Of a stretch of DNA of 64,000 bases, positions 48,889 to 57,779 are shown one piece after another (position 1 is the stretch's first letter; each line of letters begins with the position of its first letter). A model generated the notes under the pieces. The model was not told where the DNA came from, made no database searches, and worked only from the letters and a program-made list of their open reading frames with translations. Source of the DNA: JANQEA01 sp964466035 (GTDB taxonomy: Bacteria; Bipolaricaulota; Bipolaricaulia; UBA7950; UBA9294); the NCBI GenBank assembly GCA_964466035.1, contig CAYXLR010000002.1, positions 62,001 to 126,000 on the forward strand, given 5' to 3'. The translations under genes were made by a program, and so were the position numbers.

Positions 48889-51800
48889 ATGAACCTACGC
48901 ACCAATCAGATGAACGACGGCGTTCGGCACACCGGGAGGGACCGGAAGAGATGCAGGACTTGGTATGTGCTGCTCCTGGTCTGTGGTCTGGTGCTGGGGC
49001 TCGGCCTGGCGCTATCGGCGCAGATCCCTGTCACAGTAGCGATTACGGGCTCTGATACCGAACCCTCCGTGGTCGGTGAAGGGTACTACGTCAGGTTCGA
49101 AGTGGTTCGGGCCGCAGCCAACCCCGACAGCCTTAACCTGTACGGCACGGTGACGGTGAATGACGGCGAAGGGAACACGTGCAGTCGCACGACAACGACT
49201 GGAGTTTTCACTGACGGCTGGTCTTGGGGCTGCACGCTAACTACGTACACGGCAGGCGCAAAAACGATCACCGCAACCTTCACACCGTTGAATCCAGCCG
49301 AGTTCGGCAGCGGCAGCGATACGGAAACCCATGTTGTCAATCGCGCCGACACGACGGTGACCATCACCGGTGACGTGCCGGACCCGTCCGTCGTCAATGA
49401 GGCGTACGAGGTGAGCGGGACGGTAACGGTCGACGACCCGGGAAGCGGCAGCCCGACCGGCACCGTCGACGTCGACGACGGCGACGGGAACACGTGCTCG
49501 GCAGCGGTTGCGCTCGACGGCAGCTGGAGCTGTGCGCTGACCTCGACGAGCGCGGGCAACAAGACAATCACCGCGGTCTACTCCGGCGACGACAATTTCA
49601 TCGGGAGTACGGACACGGAAGATCACGAGGTCACGAAGCGGCTTACGAAGACGGAGGTCTTCTGCTCGGACACGCCGCTGGTGGTGAACGACACGGTGAC
49701 CTGCACCTGCACCGTCAGCGACATCTCCCCGGGAATCCCCTCGGTTCCGACCGGCGACGTGAGCGTCTCCGTGACACCGAATGACGAAGGATCTCCCGCA
49801 TCCTGGGGCCATACGTTGGTCGCGGGCGACGGCGGGCAATTCACGTTTACGTACACCCCGGACAGCGCGGAAACCACGCCGCACGTGTTCGCCGCGGCGT
49901 ACGACGGCAGCGCCGTCCACGCAGCCAGCAACGTCGCTGAATGTGTCACCGTCGACTTCGATCAACAGATCATCCGGCGGGCCGTCGACATCGATGTCAG
50001 CGTCGCCCCGATGGCAGCGTACATCAACGAGGTCGTGACGATCGACATCCACGTCGAGGACGATACGACCGCAGGGACACCCGGCGATCTGAACGGGGAA
50101 ACGGTCACACTGTCGACATCGAGTGGGACGGGGGTATTCGAGACGGGCGCTCCTGGAGCGGATCATGACGAGACGCTCGACTCGAACGGTGACTGCACCG
50201 TGAGCTACACGCCCGGCGCATTCGAGGCGGGGACCACGACCATCACCGTGACGTTCGCCAGCCCAGACCCCGACCCGCACCCCGTGTTCGCCGAGAAGTC
50301 GGTGACTGCGCAGATCGATGTGGAACTGCGTCCGACTGAGACCGTACTGGAGAACGCGTGCGGTCCGCTCCTCGTGAACGAGTCCTGCGGATTCACGGTT
50401 TCCGTCGCAGACATCGCCGATGCCGGCACGCCTATCGCCCCGGACGGCGCTGTGGCGATCACGAGGGAGCCGCCGCTTCCCGGAACCGCCACCGGCGTGC
50501 CGACCGTTATCGCCGTTACGGGAGGGGCGACGCCCGGCTTCACGTATACGGCCACTTCGCTCAACGAAGAGGCCGGCCACGAGCTGCTCGTCGCGGTGTA
50601 TGCACCCGACGATGGTATCCACGCACCGAGCAGCGCGGGCTACGCGCAGCCGGTTCAACGACGGCCGACCGAGATTAGCCTCAGTTGCTCACCCACTGCC
50701 GACGGTTGTGACTGCTCCGTGACCGTAGCGGACAAGCCAGGCAACGACCCCGTCGCCAGCCCGCCCGTGGGCGACTTCTACATCTTGGACGATCCGGACG
50801 ACATCCTGATCACGTGGGACCCCGCGGAGCCCTTCTTCAAGGTGGCTTCGGACGACATCTACGTCAATGTCGCTGTGAAGTTCGAGGCGAGTGATGCCGT
50901 TGGCGTCCATCTGGACTCGGCGGATGCGGTGGGCGTCGATCGAACGGCCTTCATCGAGGAAGATCCGGGCGACGGCACGACCGGAGCAACGTGCGACGAA
51001 GGCTGCGGCAGCGGAGGCTTCAACATCGATGCGCTTGTCACCGGAATCAACATCGCGGTCGAGACGATATCGTACCTTCAGCTGGGGCTGGACATCGTCG
51101 ACATCCCGGTGAGCCTGATTCCGAACCCGGTCTGGTGCGCTGGACTCGGTGTGTGCTCGGGAAGCGAGGTCCCGATCCAGGAGATCATCATGGCGGTCAC
51201 GGCCACTGCGAAGGCCGCGATGGAAGGCATCAAGCTGGAGATGGAGAGGGACTGGGACGGCGACGGTCTCCCGGCGATCGTCGAGGAGCTGCTCGGCACG
51301 AGCGACCTGTCGACGGACTCCGATGGCGATGGCATGGGCGACGGCGACGAGATCTCCGCAGCGGGCGGATACGCCGGCGGAACGCGCAGACCGTCCCCGA
51401 TCAACGAGGACAGCGACGGCGACACCCTCAAAGACGGCGACGAGGCCGACATCTACAACACCAACTACTGCGTGGCGGACAGCGACTGCGACACGCTGAC
51501 CGACGGCCAGGAAGTAGGGACATGGTCCCTTCCGGACATCCGAGACCACGCGAATCCGGGAATGCAGGACACCGATGGTGACGGCCTGCGTGATGACGTC
51601 GAGTACTACATGAACCACTCCTGCCCGTACGTCAACGACGACGACTCCGACGACGACGGTCTTCAGGACGGGTACGAGGACGCCAATCTGGACGGTTGCT
51701 GGGGCGGCCATACCGGCGACACGCTGCCTTGGACCTGCACCGGCGGGATCACGGTCGGCGGGAGCACGACGCAGGCGTCGAAGACGGTCGACGACTGGGA

Positions 51801-54800
51801 AACCGATCTGTGCGATCCCGACACCGATGGCGACGGGCTGATGGACGGCGAAGAGGAGGGACTGTTCGGTGCCGGGGAGGTGACCCCTACGGGCGTCTCC
51901 GCGACAGTCGGGGCCGAAGGTGCGAGTCTCGGTGTGACCGTCCCCGCGCTCGATACCGACATGGACAACGACGGGTTGACGGACTACGAAGAGGTCAACG
52001 CGTACCAGACCGATCCGACGGACGCGGACACCGACAACGATACCGTCTCCGACGGCGACGAAATCGCGACGTGGGACTCCGCCATCGCTGCGCGACTGGG
52101 AACGACCGCTTCCTCCGACTCTCGAGACCACGCCAATCCTCGGATGGACGACACCGACGGCGACGGCCTGACCGACGACCTCGAGATGGAGTACGGCTGC
52201 AATTGCGGCCCCGGCGGAGGTGCGTCGCGGGATGGCTACGTCAACGACGACGACTCCGACGACGACGGCCTCCAGGACGGCCCCGATTCGCAGCTTCATC
52301 TCGCCACGTGGGATCCTTCCGACTACGGCAAGGACGTCGATGCTGCCTCCGGAAACGACGGCGAGCTTCACGACGACAGCACGTGCGCGATCTGCGACGA
52401 GGACTCCGACGGCGACGGGTTGCTCGACGGCGAAGAGGTCCAGGTCGGGACGGACCCGCTCGACTGGGACACCGACGACGACGGCCTGTCGGACCGGGAG
52501 GAACTGCAGACCTACTTCACCGATCCGAACGACCCCGACACCGACGGCGACGGAGCGGCGTTGGAGTACGGTGCCACGTGCACCCTGACCGATCGGCCGA
52601 CGTCCGTTCCTCTTGCTGGCTACGCCGGAGCGACCGCATCGACGAGCATCACGGTCTCACGCTACGAGCTCGATGGGAACACACCGACGTACACAGACGA
52701 GACGCAATCGGTCGAGTACTACGACGGGGTCACGCTCGGCTCGGACGGAATCGAGGCCGTCAGCCGTGAAGGAGTCTTCCCGTTCGACGATCTTGGGGAT
52801 CAGTCCGACCCGCTGCAGAAGGACACCGACGGAGACGGAATTCAGGACGATGTCGAGTTCAAGCCGGGCTGCAACTGCAGCGGGGAAGGCGTGGAATCCG
52901 GACGGGACGGCTACGTCAACGACGACGACTCCGACGACGACGGGCTGCAGGACGGGGCGGAATACGACCGGTTTGGGTCGGACGACGTCGGCGAAGCCGG
53001 TGTCCTGCCCGTGCTCGGAAACGACGGGGAGCTTCACGACGATCCGGTCTGCTCGCTCTGTGATCCGGATTCCGACGGCGATGGGCTCCTCGACGGCGAA
53101 GAGACGTTCATCGGGACCGATCCGCTCGACTGGGACTCCGACGACGACGGGCTTTCCGATCGCGAGGAGCTGCAAACCTACTTTACCGATCCGAACGACG
53201 ACGACACGGACGACGACCAGGCCGATGGGAACGTCGCGGCGCGGGATCCGGACACCGCTCCTCTTCTGGACGGATTCGACGGAACGGAGGCGATCCAAGC
53301 GCTCTCGGACTGCGAAGAGGCGCTCAGCGGGACGGCGCATCCGCCGTTCGGGAACTGGTACGACGAGACCGACCCGCTGCAGCGCGACACCGACGGCGAC
53401 GGCCTCGGCGACGCGATCGAGTTCAAGGTCGGCTGTAGCTGCTCGACGACGGGCTGGTGCGACTGCCCCGCGGCCCCTTGGACGTACGCCGATCCGAACT
53501 ACTACGGCGTCGTGTACGACCCGATTCGCGACGGCTACGCCAACAGCTCCGACTCGGACGAAGACGGGCTCCGGGACGGCGAGGACGTTTACGAGGATCT
53601 CGCAAAGGCCGACGTCGACTTCCCCGGGAAGGTGTTCACGATTCGAGGCGAGCACTGCACCGACCTACGCCTGCGCGAGCAGCAGGACGACGGGATCCAC
53701 TCGATCTGCGATCGAGATTCCGACGGGGACGGGCTCCTCGACGGCGAGGAATTCGCGATCGGAACCGACTGGCTCGACTGGGACACCGACGACGACGGAC
53801 GCAACGATTGGCACGAGCACACCGGCGGCGAGCAGGTGACGAGCGCGGACCCCATCCCGACGGACCCGTTCGATCCGGACACTGACGACGACGGGCTCCT
53901 GGACTCGGCCGAGGTGTTCGGATTGAACAACACGAACCCTCTCAATGCCGACACCGACGGCGACGGTCTATGCGACGGGGGAACGGGGACGCCGTACATG
54001 ATGACCTGGCCTACCGATCCGACGGTCCACGTCAACCCGATCTGCAAATCGTGCGCCGAGCCGGGCCTCGACGCTTGTGGAACCATCGTACGAGGAGGAA
54101 GCGCCGACGGGATCGGCGATCACCCGAATCCGCACGGATACGGTGAGGACAAGAACGGAAACGGCGCGTGGGATCCCGGAGGGTACGACTACTGGGGCGA
54201 CGTGTACGCCGGCGACGAGACCGATCCGAACCAGTACGACACCGACGGCGACGCGGACGGAGACGGCGTCGAGGTCCTCGGATTCTCGACGTCGCGCCAG
54301 AGCTGGATTCCGGCCACCGACCTGTTCGGTCGGCCGATCACGGTCACGTATCCAGCGTGCGGCTGCATGAATCCGCTCGATCCCGACACCGACGACGACC
54401 AGTTGGAGGACGGATACGAGGACCGGAACCACGACGGGAACTTCGACTTCCTTCCGAGCGAGTTCGATCACGAGGATCCGCTCCCGGGTCCGCCGATTCC
54501 GTATCCGACCGAGACGAACCCGTGCGATCCCGATACGGACGACGACGGGCTGACCGACTACGAGGAGCGCTACCAGTCGCAGGTCTACGTGCGCTACCCG
54601 GACCTCACCCGCCCGTTCAACCCGACGAATCCGCTCGACCACGACACGGACAACGACTGGATCCTCGACGGGCCGGAGGTGTTCTGGGAGTGCGTCGAGC
54701 TGGCGTACTGGACGCTCGACAACGACACCGACGGCCTGACCGACGAGGACCCGATCGACGGGATCGACAACGACGGAGACGGCTTGATCGACGAGGATCC

Positions 54801-55347
54801 GCAGGACTACTGGATCCGGTTCGTCCCGATGCTCGACCCGACCAACCGCGACTCCGACTCGGACGGGTTCATCGACGGCCTCGACGACGATCCGTGCAAC
54901 TCGGAGCTGATTCCGCTCCTGGCGCCGGTTCAGGCCGAGCCGATCGACACCGACGGCGACGGCTTCTCCGACGACGACGAGCTGCTTGCGGGCACCCATC
55001 CGAACGACCCGGAGGATCATCCGATCCCGTATGTCGGGATGAACCTCGACCTCGACGACTGCTTCGACGACCGTCTGTGGCTCGAACCGACGATGTGCTG
55101 CGGAATCGCCAACTCGGTGGTCATCGACCTCGACAGCAACGTCCTCGTCGACGTCCGGGTGCAGATCGTGCAGCCCCGCGACGTGCGGGTTGGCGACTAC
55201 GACGAGGACGGACACGAGGACGACGCCCGCTACGTCGTCGAGTACGCGTTCGCGCTGTATCGCGTCGTCCAGCGACGGATCGTCGCGACGATCGACGACT
55301 TCGACATGGATCTCGTGATCGACGCGGTGAGACTCGACCCGAGATAG
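48889..55347 (+). CDS. Giant secreted Ig-repeat and TSP3/calcium-binding repeat protein
   Basis: About 2152 residues. An N-terminal hydrophobic anchor (WYVLLLVCGLVLGLGLALSA) is followed by six or more bacterial Ig-like (Big_3-type) modules to about residue 640 (VTVDDPGSGSPTGTVDVDDG, KTITAVYSGDDNFIGSTDTE). A joining region holds a hydrophobic patch near 720 (YLQLGLDIVDIPVSLIPNPV). Then some 1200 residues of thrombospondin-type-3 repeats rich in DxDxDG(L)xD (DTDGDGLTDDLEMEYGC, DSDGDGMGDGDE), which bind Ca2+. One block, DSDGDGLLDGEE...GTDPLDWDTDDDGLSDRE, recurs about three times. ATG 48889 is chosen for AGGGGG six bases upstream. No enzymatic domain is visible; an adhesin or matrix protein is likely. 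Confidence 0.85.
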   Translation: MNLRTNQMNDGVRHTGRDRKRCRTWYVLLLVCGLVLGLGLALSAQIPVTVAITGSDTEPSVVGEGYYVRFEVVRAAANPDSLNLYGTVTVNDGEGNTCSRTTTTGVFTDGWSWGCTLTTYTAGAKTITATFTPLNPAEFGSGSDTETHVVNRADTTVTITGDVPDPSVVNEAYEVSGTVTVDDPGSGSPTGTVDVDDGDGNTCSAAVALDGSWSCALTSTSAGNKTITAVYSGDDNFIGSTDTEDHEVTKRLTKTEVFCSDTPLVVNDTVTCTCTVSDISPGIPSVPTGDVSVSVTPNDEGSPASWGHTLVAGDGGQFTFTYTPDSAETTPHVFAAAYDGSAVHAASNVAECVTVDFDQQIIRRAVDIDVSVAPMAAYINEVVTIDIHVEDDTTAGTPGDLNGETVTLSTSSGTGVFETGAPGADHDETLDSNGDCTVSYTPGAFEAGTTTITVTFASPDPDPHPVFAEKSVTAQIDVELRPTETVLENACGPLLVNESCGFTVSVADIADAGTPIAPDGAVAITREPPLPGTATGVPTVIAVTGGATPGFTYTATSLNEEAGHELLVAVYAPDDGIHAPSSAGYAQPVQRRPTEISLSCSPTADGCDCSVTVADKPGNDPVASPPVGDFYILDDPDDILITWDPAEPFFKVASDDIYVNVAVKFEASDAVGVHLDSADAVGVDRTAFIEEDPGDGTTGATCDEGCGSGGFNIDALVTGINIAVETISYLQLGLDIVDIPVSLIPNPVWCAGLGVCSGSEVPIQEIIMAVTATAKAAMEGIKLEMERDWDGDGLPAIVEELLGTSDLSTDSDGDGMGDGDEISAAGGYAGGTRRPSPINEDSDGDTLKDGDEADIYNTNYCVADSDCDTLTDGQEVGTWSLPDIRDHANPGMQDTDGDGLRDDVEYYMNHSCPYVNDDDSDDDGLQDGYEDANLDGCWGGHTGDTLPWTCTGGITVGGSTTQASKTVDDWETDLCDPDTDGDGLMDGEEEGLFGAGEVTPTGVSATVGAEGASLGVTVPALDTDMDNDGLTDYEEVNAYQTDPTDADTDNDTVSDGDEIATWDSAIAARLGTTASSDSRDHANPRMDDTDGDGLTDDLEMEYGCNCGPGGGASRDGYVNDDDSDDDGLQDGPDSQLHLATWDPSDYGKDVDAASGNDGELHDDSTCAICDEDSDGDGLLDGEEVQVGTDPLDWDTDDDGLSDREELQTYFTDPNDPDTDGDGAALEYGATCTLTDRPTSVPLAGYAGATASTSITVSRYELDGNTPTYTDETQSVEYYDGVTLGSDGIEAVSREGVFPFDDLGDQSDPLQKDTDGDGIQDDVEFKPGCNCSGEGVESGRDGYVNDDDSDDDGLQDGAEYDRFGSDDVGEAGVLPVLGNDGELHDDPVCSLCDPDSDGDGLLDGEETFIGTDPLDWDSDDDGLSDREELQTYFTDPNDDDTDDDQADGNVAARDPDTAPLLDGFDGTEAIQALSDCEEALSGTAHPPFGNWYDETDPLQRDTDGDGLGDAIEFKVGCSCSTTGWCDCPAAPWTYADPNYYGVVYDPIRDGYANSSDSDEDGLRDGEDVYEDLAKADVDFPGKVFTIRGEHCTDLRLREQQDDGIHSICDRDSDGDGLLDGEEFAIGTDWLDWDTDDDGRNDWHEHTGGEQVTSADPIPTDPFDPDTDDDGLLDSAEVFGLNNTNPLNADTDGDGLCDGGTGTPYMMTWPTDPTVHVNPICKSCAEPGLDACGTIVRGGSADGIGDHPNPHGYGEDKNGNGAWDPGGYDYWGDVYAGDETDPNQYDTDGDADGDGVEVLGFSTSRQSWIPATDLFGRPITVTYPACGCMNPLDPDTDDDQLEDGYEDRNHDGNFDFLPSEFDHEDPLPGPPIPYPTETNPCDPDTDDDGLTDYEERYQSQVYVRYPDLTRPFNPTNPLDHDTDNDWILDGPEVFWECVELAYWTLDNDTDGLTDEDPIDGIDNDGDGLIDEDPQDYWIRFVPMLDPTNRDSDSDGFIDGLDDDPCNSELIPLLAPVQAEPIDTDGDGFSDDDELLAGTHPNDPEDHPIPYVGMNLDLDDCFDDRLWLEPTMCCGIANSVVIDLDSNVLVDVRVQIVQPRDVRVGDYDEDGHEDDARYVVEYAFALYRVVQRRIVATIDDFDMDLVIDAVRLDPR

Positions 55348-55744
55348 ACACAGAGGAACGGCACAGAGATCGAGCGCCTCGCTAGTGGCTCCGCGGGGCG
55401 CTCGGCACTTGTAGGGGCGTCGGCCGTCTCCCGAAGGACGGTGGATCGCCTCGGGGAGGAACGGGACGTCGCGCCTCAAGCCGTAGGCGATCGCCTTCCC
55501 CAGTGCCTCGTAGCGATGCACGGGCGGAGGATCCGCGGTCCACGAGCGGCCTCCCACGCTGCGCCCCGGCCCGATCGATGGTGCGTGCGCGTCGTCGAAG
55601 GGGTCCTCACGGTGACGTCCGAAGGGAACGCATTTCCCCTGCGGGGCTCCCCGCGATCCCCCCGCTGCGAGCCGAACTGCGGCTACGCTCGTTTCGTACA
55701 CAAGCCGACACGTGTGGATCGATTCTGAGGCAGAGGAGAGTGCG
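55348..55744. other. Intergenic stretch with no supported gene
   Basis: Open frames here are arginine- or proline-rich and appear to be chance in GC-rich DNA. No strong hairpin with a T-run, tRNA or repeat was seen, and no promoter meeting the standard used elsewhere in this annotation was found ahead of the lipoprotein gene. Confidence 0.3.
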
Positions 55745-56695
55745 ATGAAAAGGGTGTATCTCGTAGGGCCGATCCTGGTTCTGGCTCTGGTTCTGCTGGC
55801 TGGCTGCATGCGCGTTCAGACGCTGGTCGTCACGCCGTTCTCCGGGATCGCGGAGGCAGGGGACACCGTCGCTTTCGCGGCGACGGATCAGCTCGGCAAT
55901 CCTATCGTGGTGACGTGGGCGGTCGACGCCGGGCCCGGCACCATCTCGGCCGCCGGTGTTTATACCGCCCCGGCGACCGTGGCGGAAGTTACGACCGCGA
56001 AGATCACGGCGACCTACGGGGGTGTGACCGTGGTGACCGGCTCGGCGGTCGTGACGCTCGTCCCGCCTGCGACGGCGAAGATCGTCGATGCGGACGGCGA
56101 CGCGTTCGGCCCGGCGACGTACGACGTCCACAGCATCTCGACGGCGCGGACGTCGACGGAACTGACGATCACCGTGGTCTTCGACTCGACGACTCCCCCC
56201 GACATCCCAGCGGCGAGCGCTGTGGTCGCGGCGGGCGAGCTGGCGGGGTTCATCGACTTCGACACCGACGAGTCGAGCACCACCGGGTTCGCGTCGGCCA
56301 ACGCGGCGTTTTGTCCGTGCGCGCCGGTCTCCGCGATCGGCACCGAGCTGTTCATCCCGCTGTTCCAGCGGAACGCGGCGGGCAACTACGAAGTCATTCT
56401 GGCGACGACGCTCGTGGACGTGGGCGACGCGACGCCCAGCGTCTCGGGAAACGTGCTCACCCTGACGGTTCCCCTCGCGGACCTTAACGGCGACGACGGG
56501 ATCACGAACCTGAGCTCGGTCCTCGGCGACTTCCTCGGCCCGACGGACTGCATGCCGGACGAGGGGGCCGCGGTCACGACCTCGCTCGAGCCCAAGGGGG
56601 TCGAGCCGGAGATCGACCAGATCCACGAGTACTACCTGTGGACGAAGTACAACGAGTTCGAGTGGGGGGTTCAGACCGAGCCGATCACCCTTTAG
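55745..56695 (+). CDS. Lipoprotein with Ig-like domain
   Basis: 316 residues. Signal peptide with lipobox (VLALVLLAGC), so Cys is lipidated and the protein is membrane-anchored facing out. QTLVVTPFSGIAEAGDTVAF and ATDQLGNPIVVTWAVDAGPG followed by TISAAGVYTAPATVAEVTTA form one Big_2-like Ig domain. The second half (VDADGDAFGPATYDVHSIST, VPLADLNGDDGITNLSSVLG) is acidic and beta-rich and unassigned. ATG at 55745 follows GAGGAGAG. An intrinsic terminator follows at 56710-56760. It may be a substrate of the Lol-like export set at 37929-41861. Confidence 0.8.
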   Translation: MKRVYLVGPILVLALVLLAGCMRVQTLVVTPFSGIAEAGDTVAFAATDQLGNPIVVTWAVDAGPGTISAAGVYTAPATVAEVTTAKITATYGGVTVVTGSAVVTLVPPATAKIVDADGDAFGPATYDVHSISTARTSTELTITVVFDSTTPPDIPAASAVVAAGELAGFIDFDTDESSTTGFASANAAFCPCAPVSAIGTELFIPLFQRNAAGNYEVILATTLVDVGDATPSVSGNVLTLTVPLADLNGDDGITNLSSVLGDFLGPTDCMPDEGAAVTTSLEPKGVEPEIDQIHEYYLWTKYNEFEWGVQTEPITL

Positions 56696-56709
56696 AGGTC
56701 AGGGTCCCC

Positions 56710-56760
56710 GCGAGCCGAGAGCGAGAGAGGCGCCGGCCCTCCGCTCGGCTTCGCTTTTTC
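56710..56760 (+). terminator. Intrinsic terminator after the lipoprotein gene
   Basis: GCGAGCCGAG pairs with CTCGGCTTCGC (one bulged base) around a GC-rich loop, followed by TTTTT at 56755-56759. It separates the surface-protein genes from the hydrogenase operon. Confidence 0.65.
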
Positions 56761-56824
56761 GGCCGCTTTGTGTCGGCCCGACCGGTTTCGATCGCCTCAC
56801 CTCTGCCGGTCGGTGGCGCCCGAA

Positions 56825-56854
56825 TTGCGATCCCCTACAGACTTTCCGTATAGT
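56825..56854 (+). promoter_or_regulatory. Promoter of the hydrogenase-MetVF operon
   Basis: TTGCGA (56825-56830), 18-base spacer, TATAGT (56849-56854). Transcription would begin near 56861, leaving a 55-base leader before ATG 56917. Confidence 0.55.
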
Positions 56855-56916
56855 GGCGTGGAGCCGTTTCCACACGAGAATCGAACGGCGGGTCCGCCTC
56901 GAGGGAGGGTGAGACG

Positions 56917-57777
56917 ATGGCAGAAACTCGGGAGATGCCGGTGATCTGGATCCAGGCCGCCACGTGCAGCGGCTGTTCCGTGTCCGTGCTCAACTCGGCC
57001 GCGCCGAAGATCACGGACCTCCTCCTCAGCGAGGTGATTCCGGGGCGGCACATCAACCTCCGGTTCCAGGCCACGGTGATGGCCGGATCCGGAGAGCCGG
57101 CCGTCGAGGTCCTCGATGCGGCCGCGAAGGGCGATCCCGGAACGTACGTACTGATCGTCGAGGGATCGATCCCGACGAAGGACGGCGGCGTCTACGGGAC
57201 GCTCGGCGAGGTGCCGATGGTCGACCGCGTGATCCCGCTCGCCGAGAACGCCGCGGTGATCATCGGGCTCGGGACCTGCGCGTCGTTCGGCGGGATCTTC
57301 GCCGCCGACCCGAATCCCGGGGGCTGTGTCAGCGTCGGCGATCTCCTGAGAGAGAAGGGGATCGATACGCCGTTGATCAACGTCCCCGGCTGCCCGCCGC
57401 ACCCCGACTGGTTCGTCGGGACCGTCGCGACGATCCTGGTCGGGGGGGTGTCCGCGGTGAAGGTCGACGAGCTCGGGCGGCCGATCCGCTTCTTCGGGCA
57501 GCTGATCCACGAGAACTGCCCCCGACGCGCCTACTTCGACGAGGGGAAGTTCGCCAAGCATCTCAGCGACGAGGGCTGTCTGTACGAGCTCGGTTGCAAG
57601 GGGACGATCACCCACGCCGACTGCCCGCTGCGACGTTGGAACAACGGGACGAACTGGGTGATCGGCAGCGGTGCCCCGTGCAACGGATGCGTCGAGCCGG
57701 AGTTCCCGGACCTGATCTCACCGTTCTACGAGAGGCTCCCGGAAGAGGCCCTTCTGGTGCCGAGGAAGGAGTCCTGA
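56917..57777 (+). CDS. [NiFe] hydrogenase small subunit, cytoplasmic
   Basis: 286 residues. It carries the iron-sulfur relay from the active site. Proximal-cluster cysteines: ATCSGCSVSVLNSAAP, GTCASFGGIFAADPNPGGC and VPGCPPHPDWFVG. Medial/distal-cluster residues: HENCPRRAYFDEGKFAKHLS, GCLYELGCKG, ADCPLRRWNNGTNW and APCNGCVEPEFPD. The pattern is that of group 1-like small subunits, but there is no twin-arginine leader or C-terminal anchor, so it should work in the cytoplasm. ATG at 56917 follows GAGGGAGGG. The large subunit gene begins 3 bases after its stop. No diaphorase, HdrA or FrhB-type partner is encoded here. The electron acceptor is therefore open. Confidence 0.93.
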   Translation: MAETREMPVIWIQAATCSGCSVSVLNSAAPKITDLLLSEVIPGRHINLRFQATVMAGSGEPAVEVLDAAAKGDPGTYVLIVEGSIPTKDGGVYGTLGEVPMVDRVIPLAENAAVIIGLGTCASFGGIFAADPNPGGCVSVGDLLREKGIDTPLINVPGCPPHPDWFVGTVATILVGGVSAVKVDELGRPIRFFGQLIHENCPRRAYFDEGKFAKHLSDEGCLYELGCKGTITHADCPLRRWNNGTNWVIGSGAPCNGCVEPEFPDLISPFYERLPEEALLVPRKES

Positions 57778-57779
57778 CC

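Noticed and set aside
53968..55809. A 613-codon minus-strand frame across the TSP3 region.
   Set aside because: It is the mirror of acidic TSP3 codons (valine/arginine/isoleucine-rich) with no family motif, no ribosome site, and it covers a real gene.
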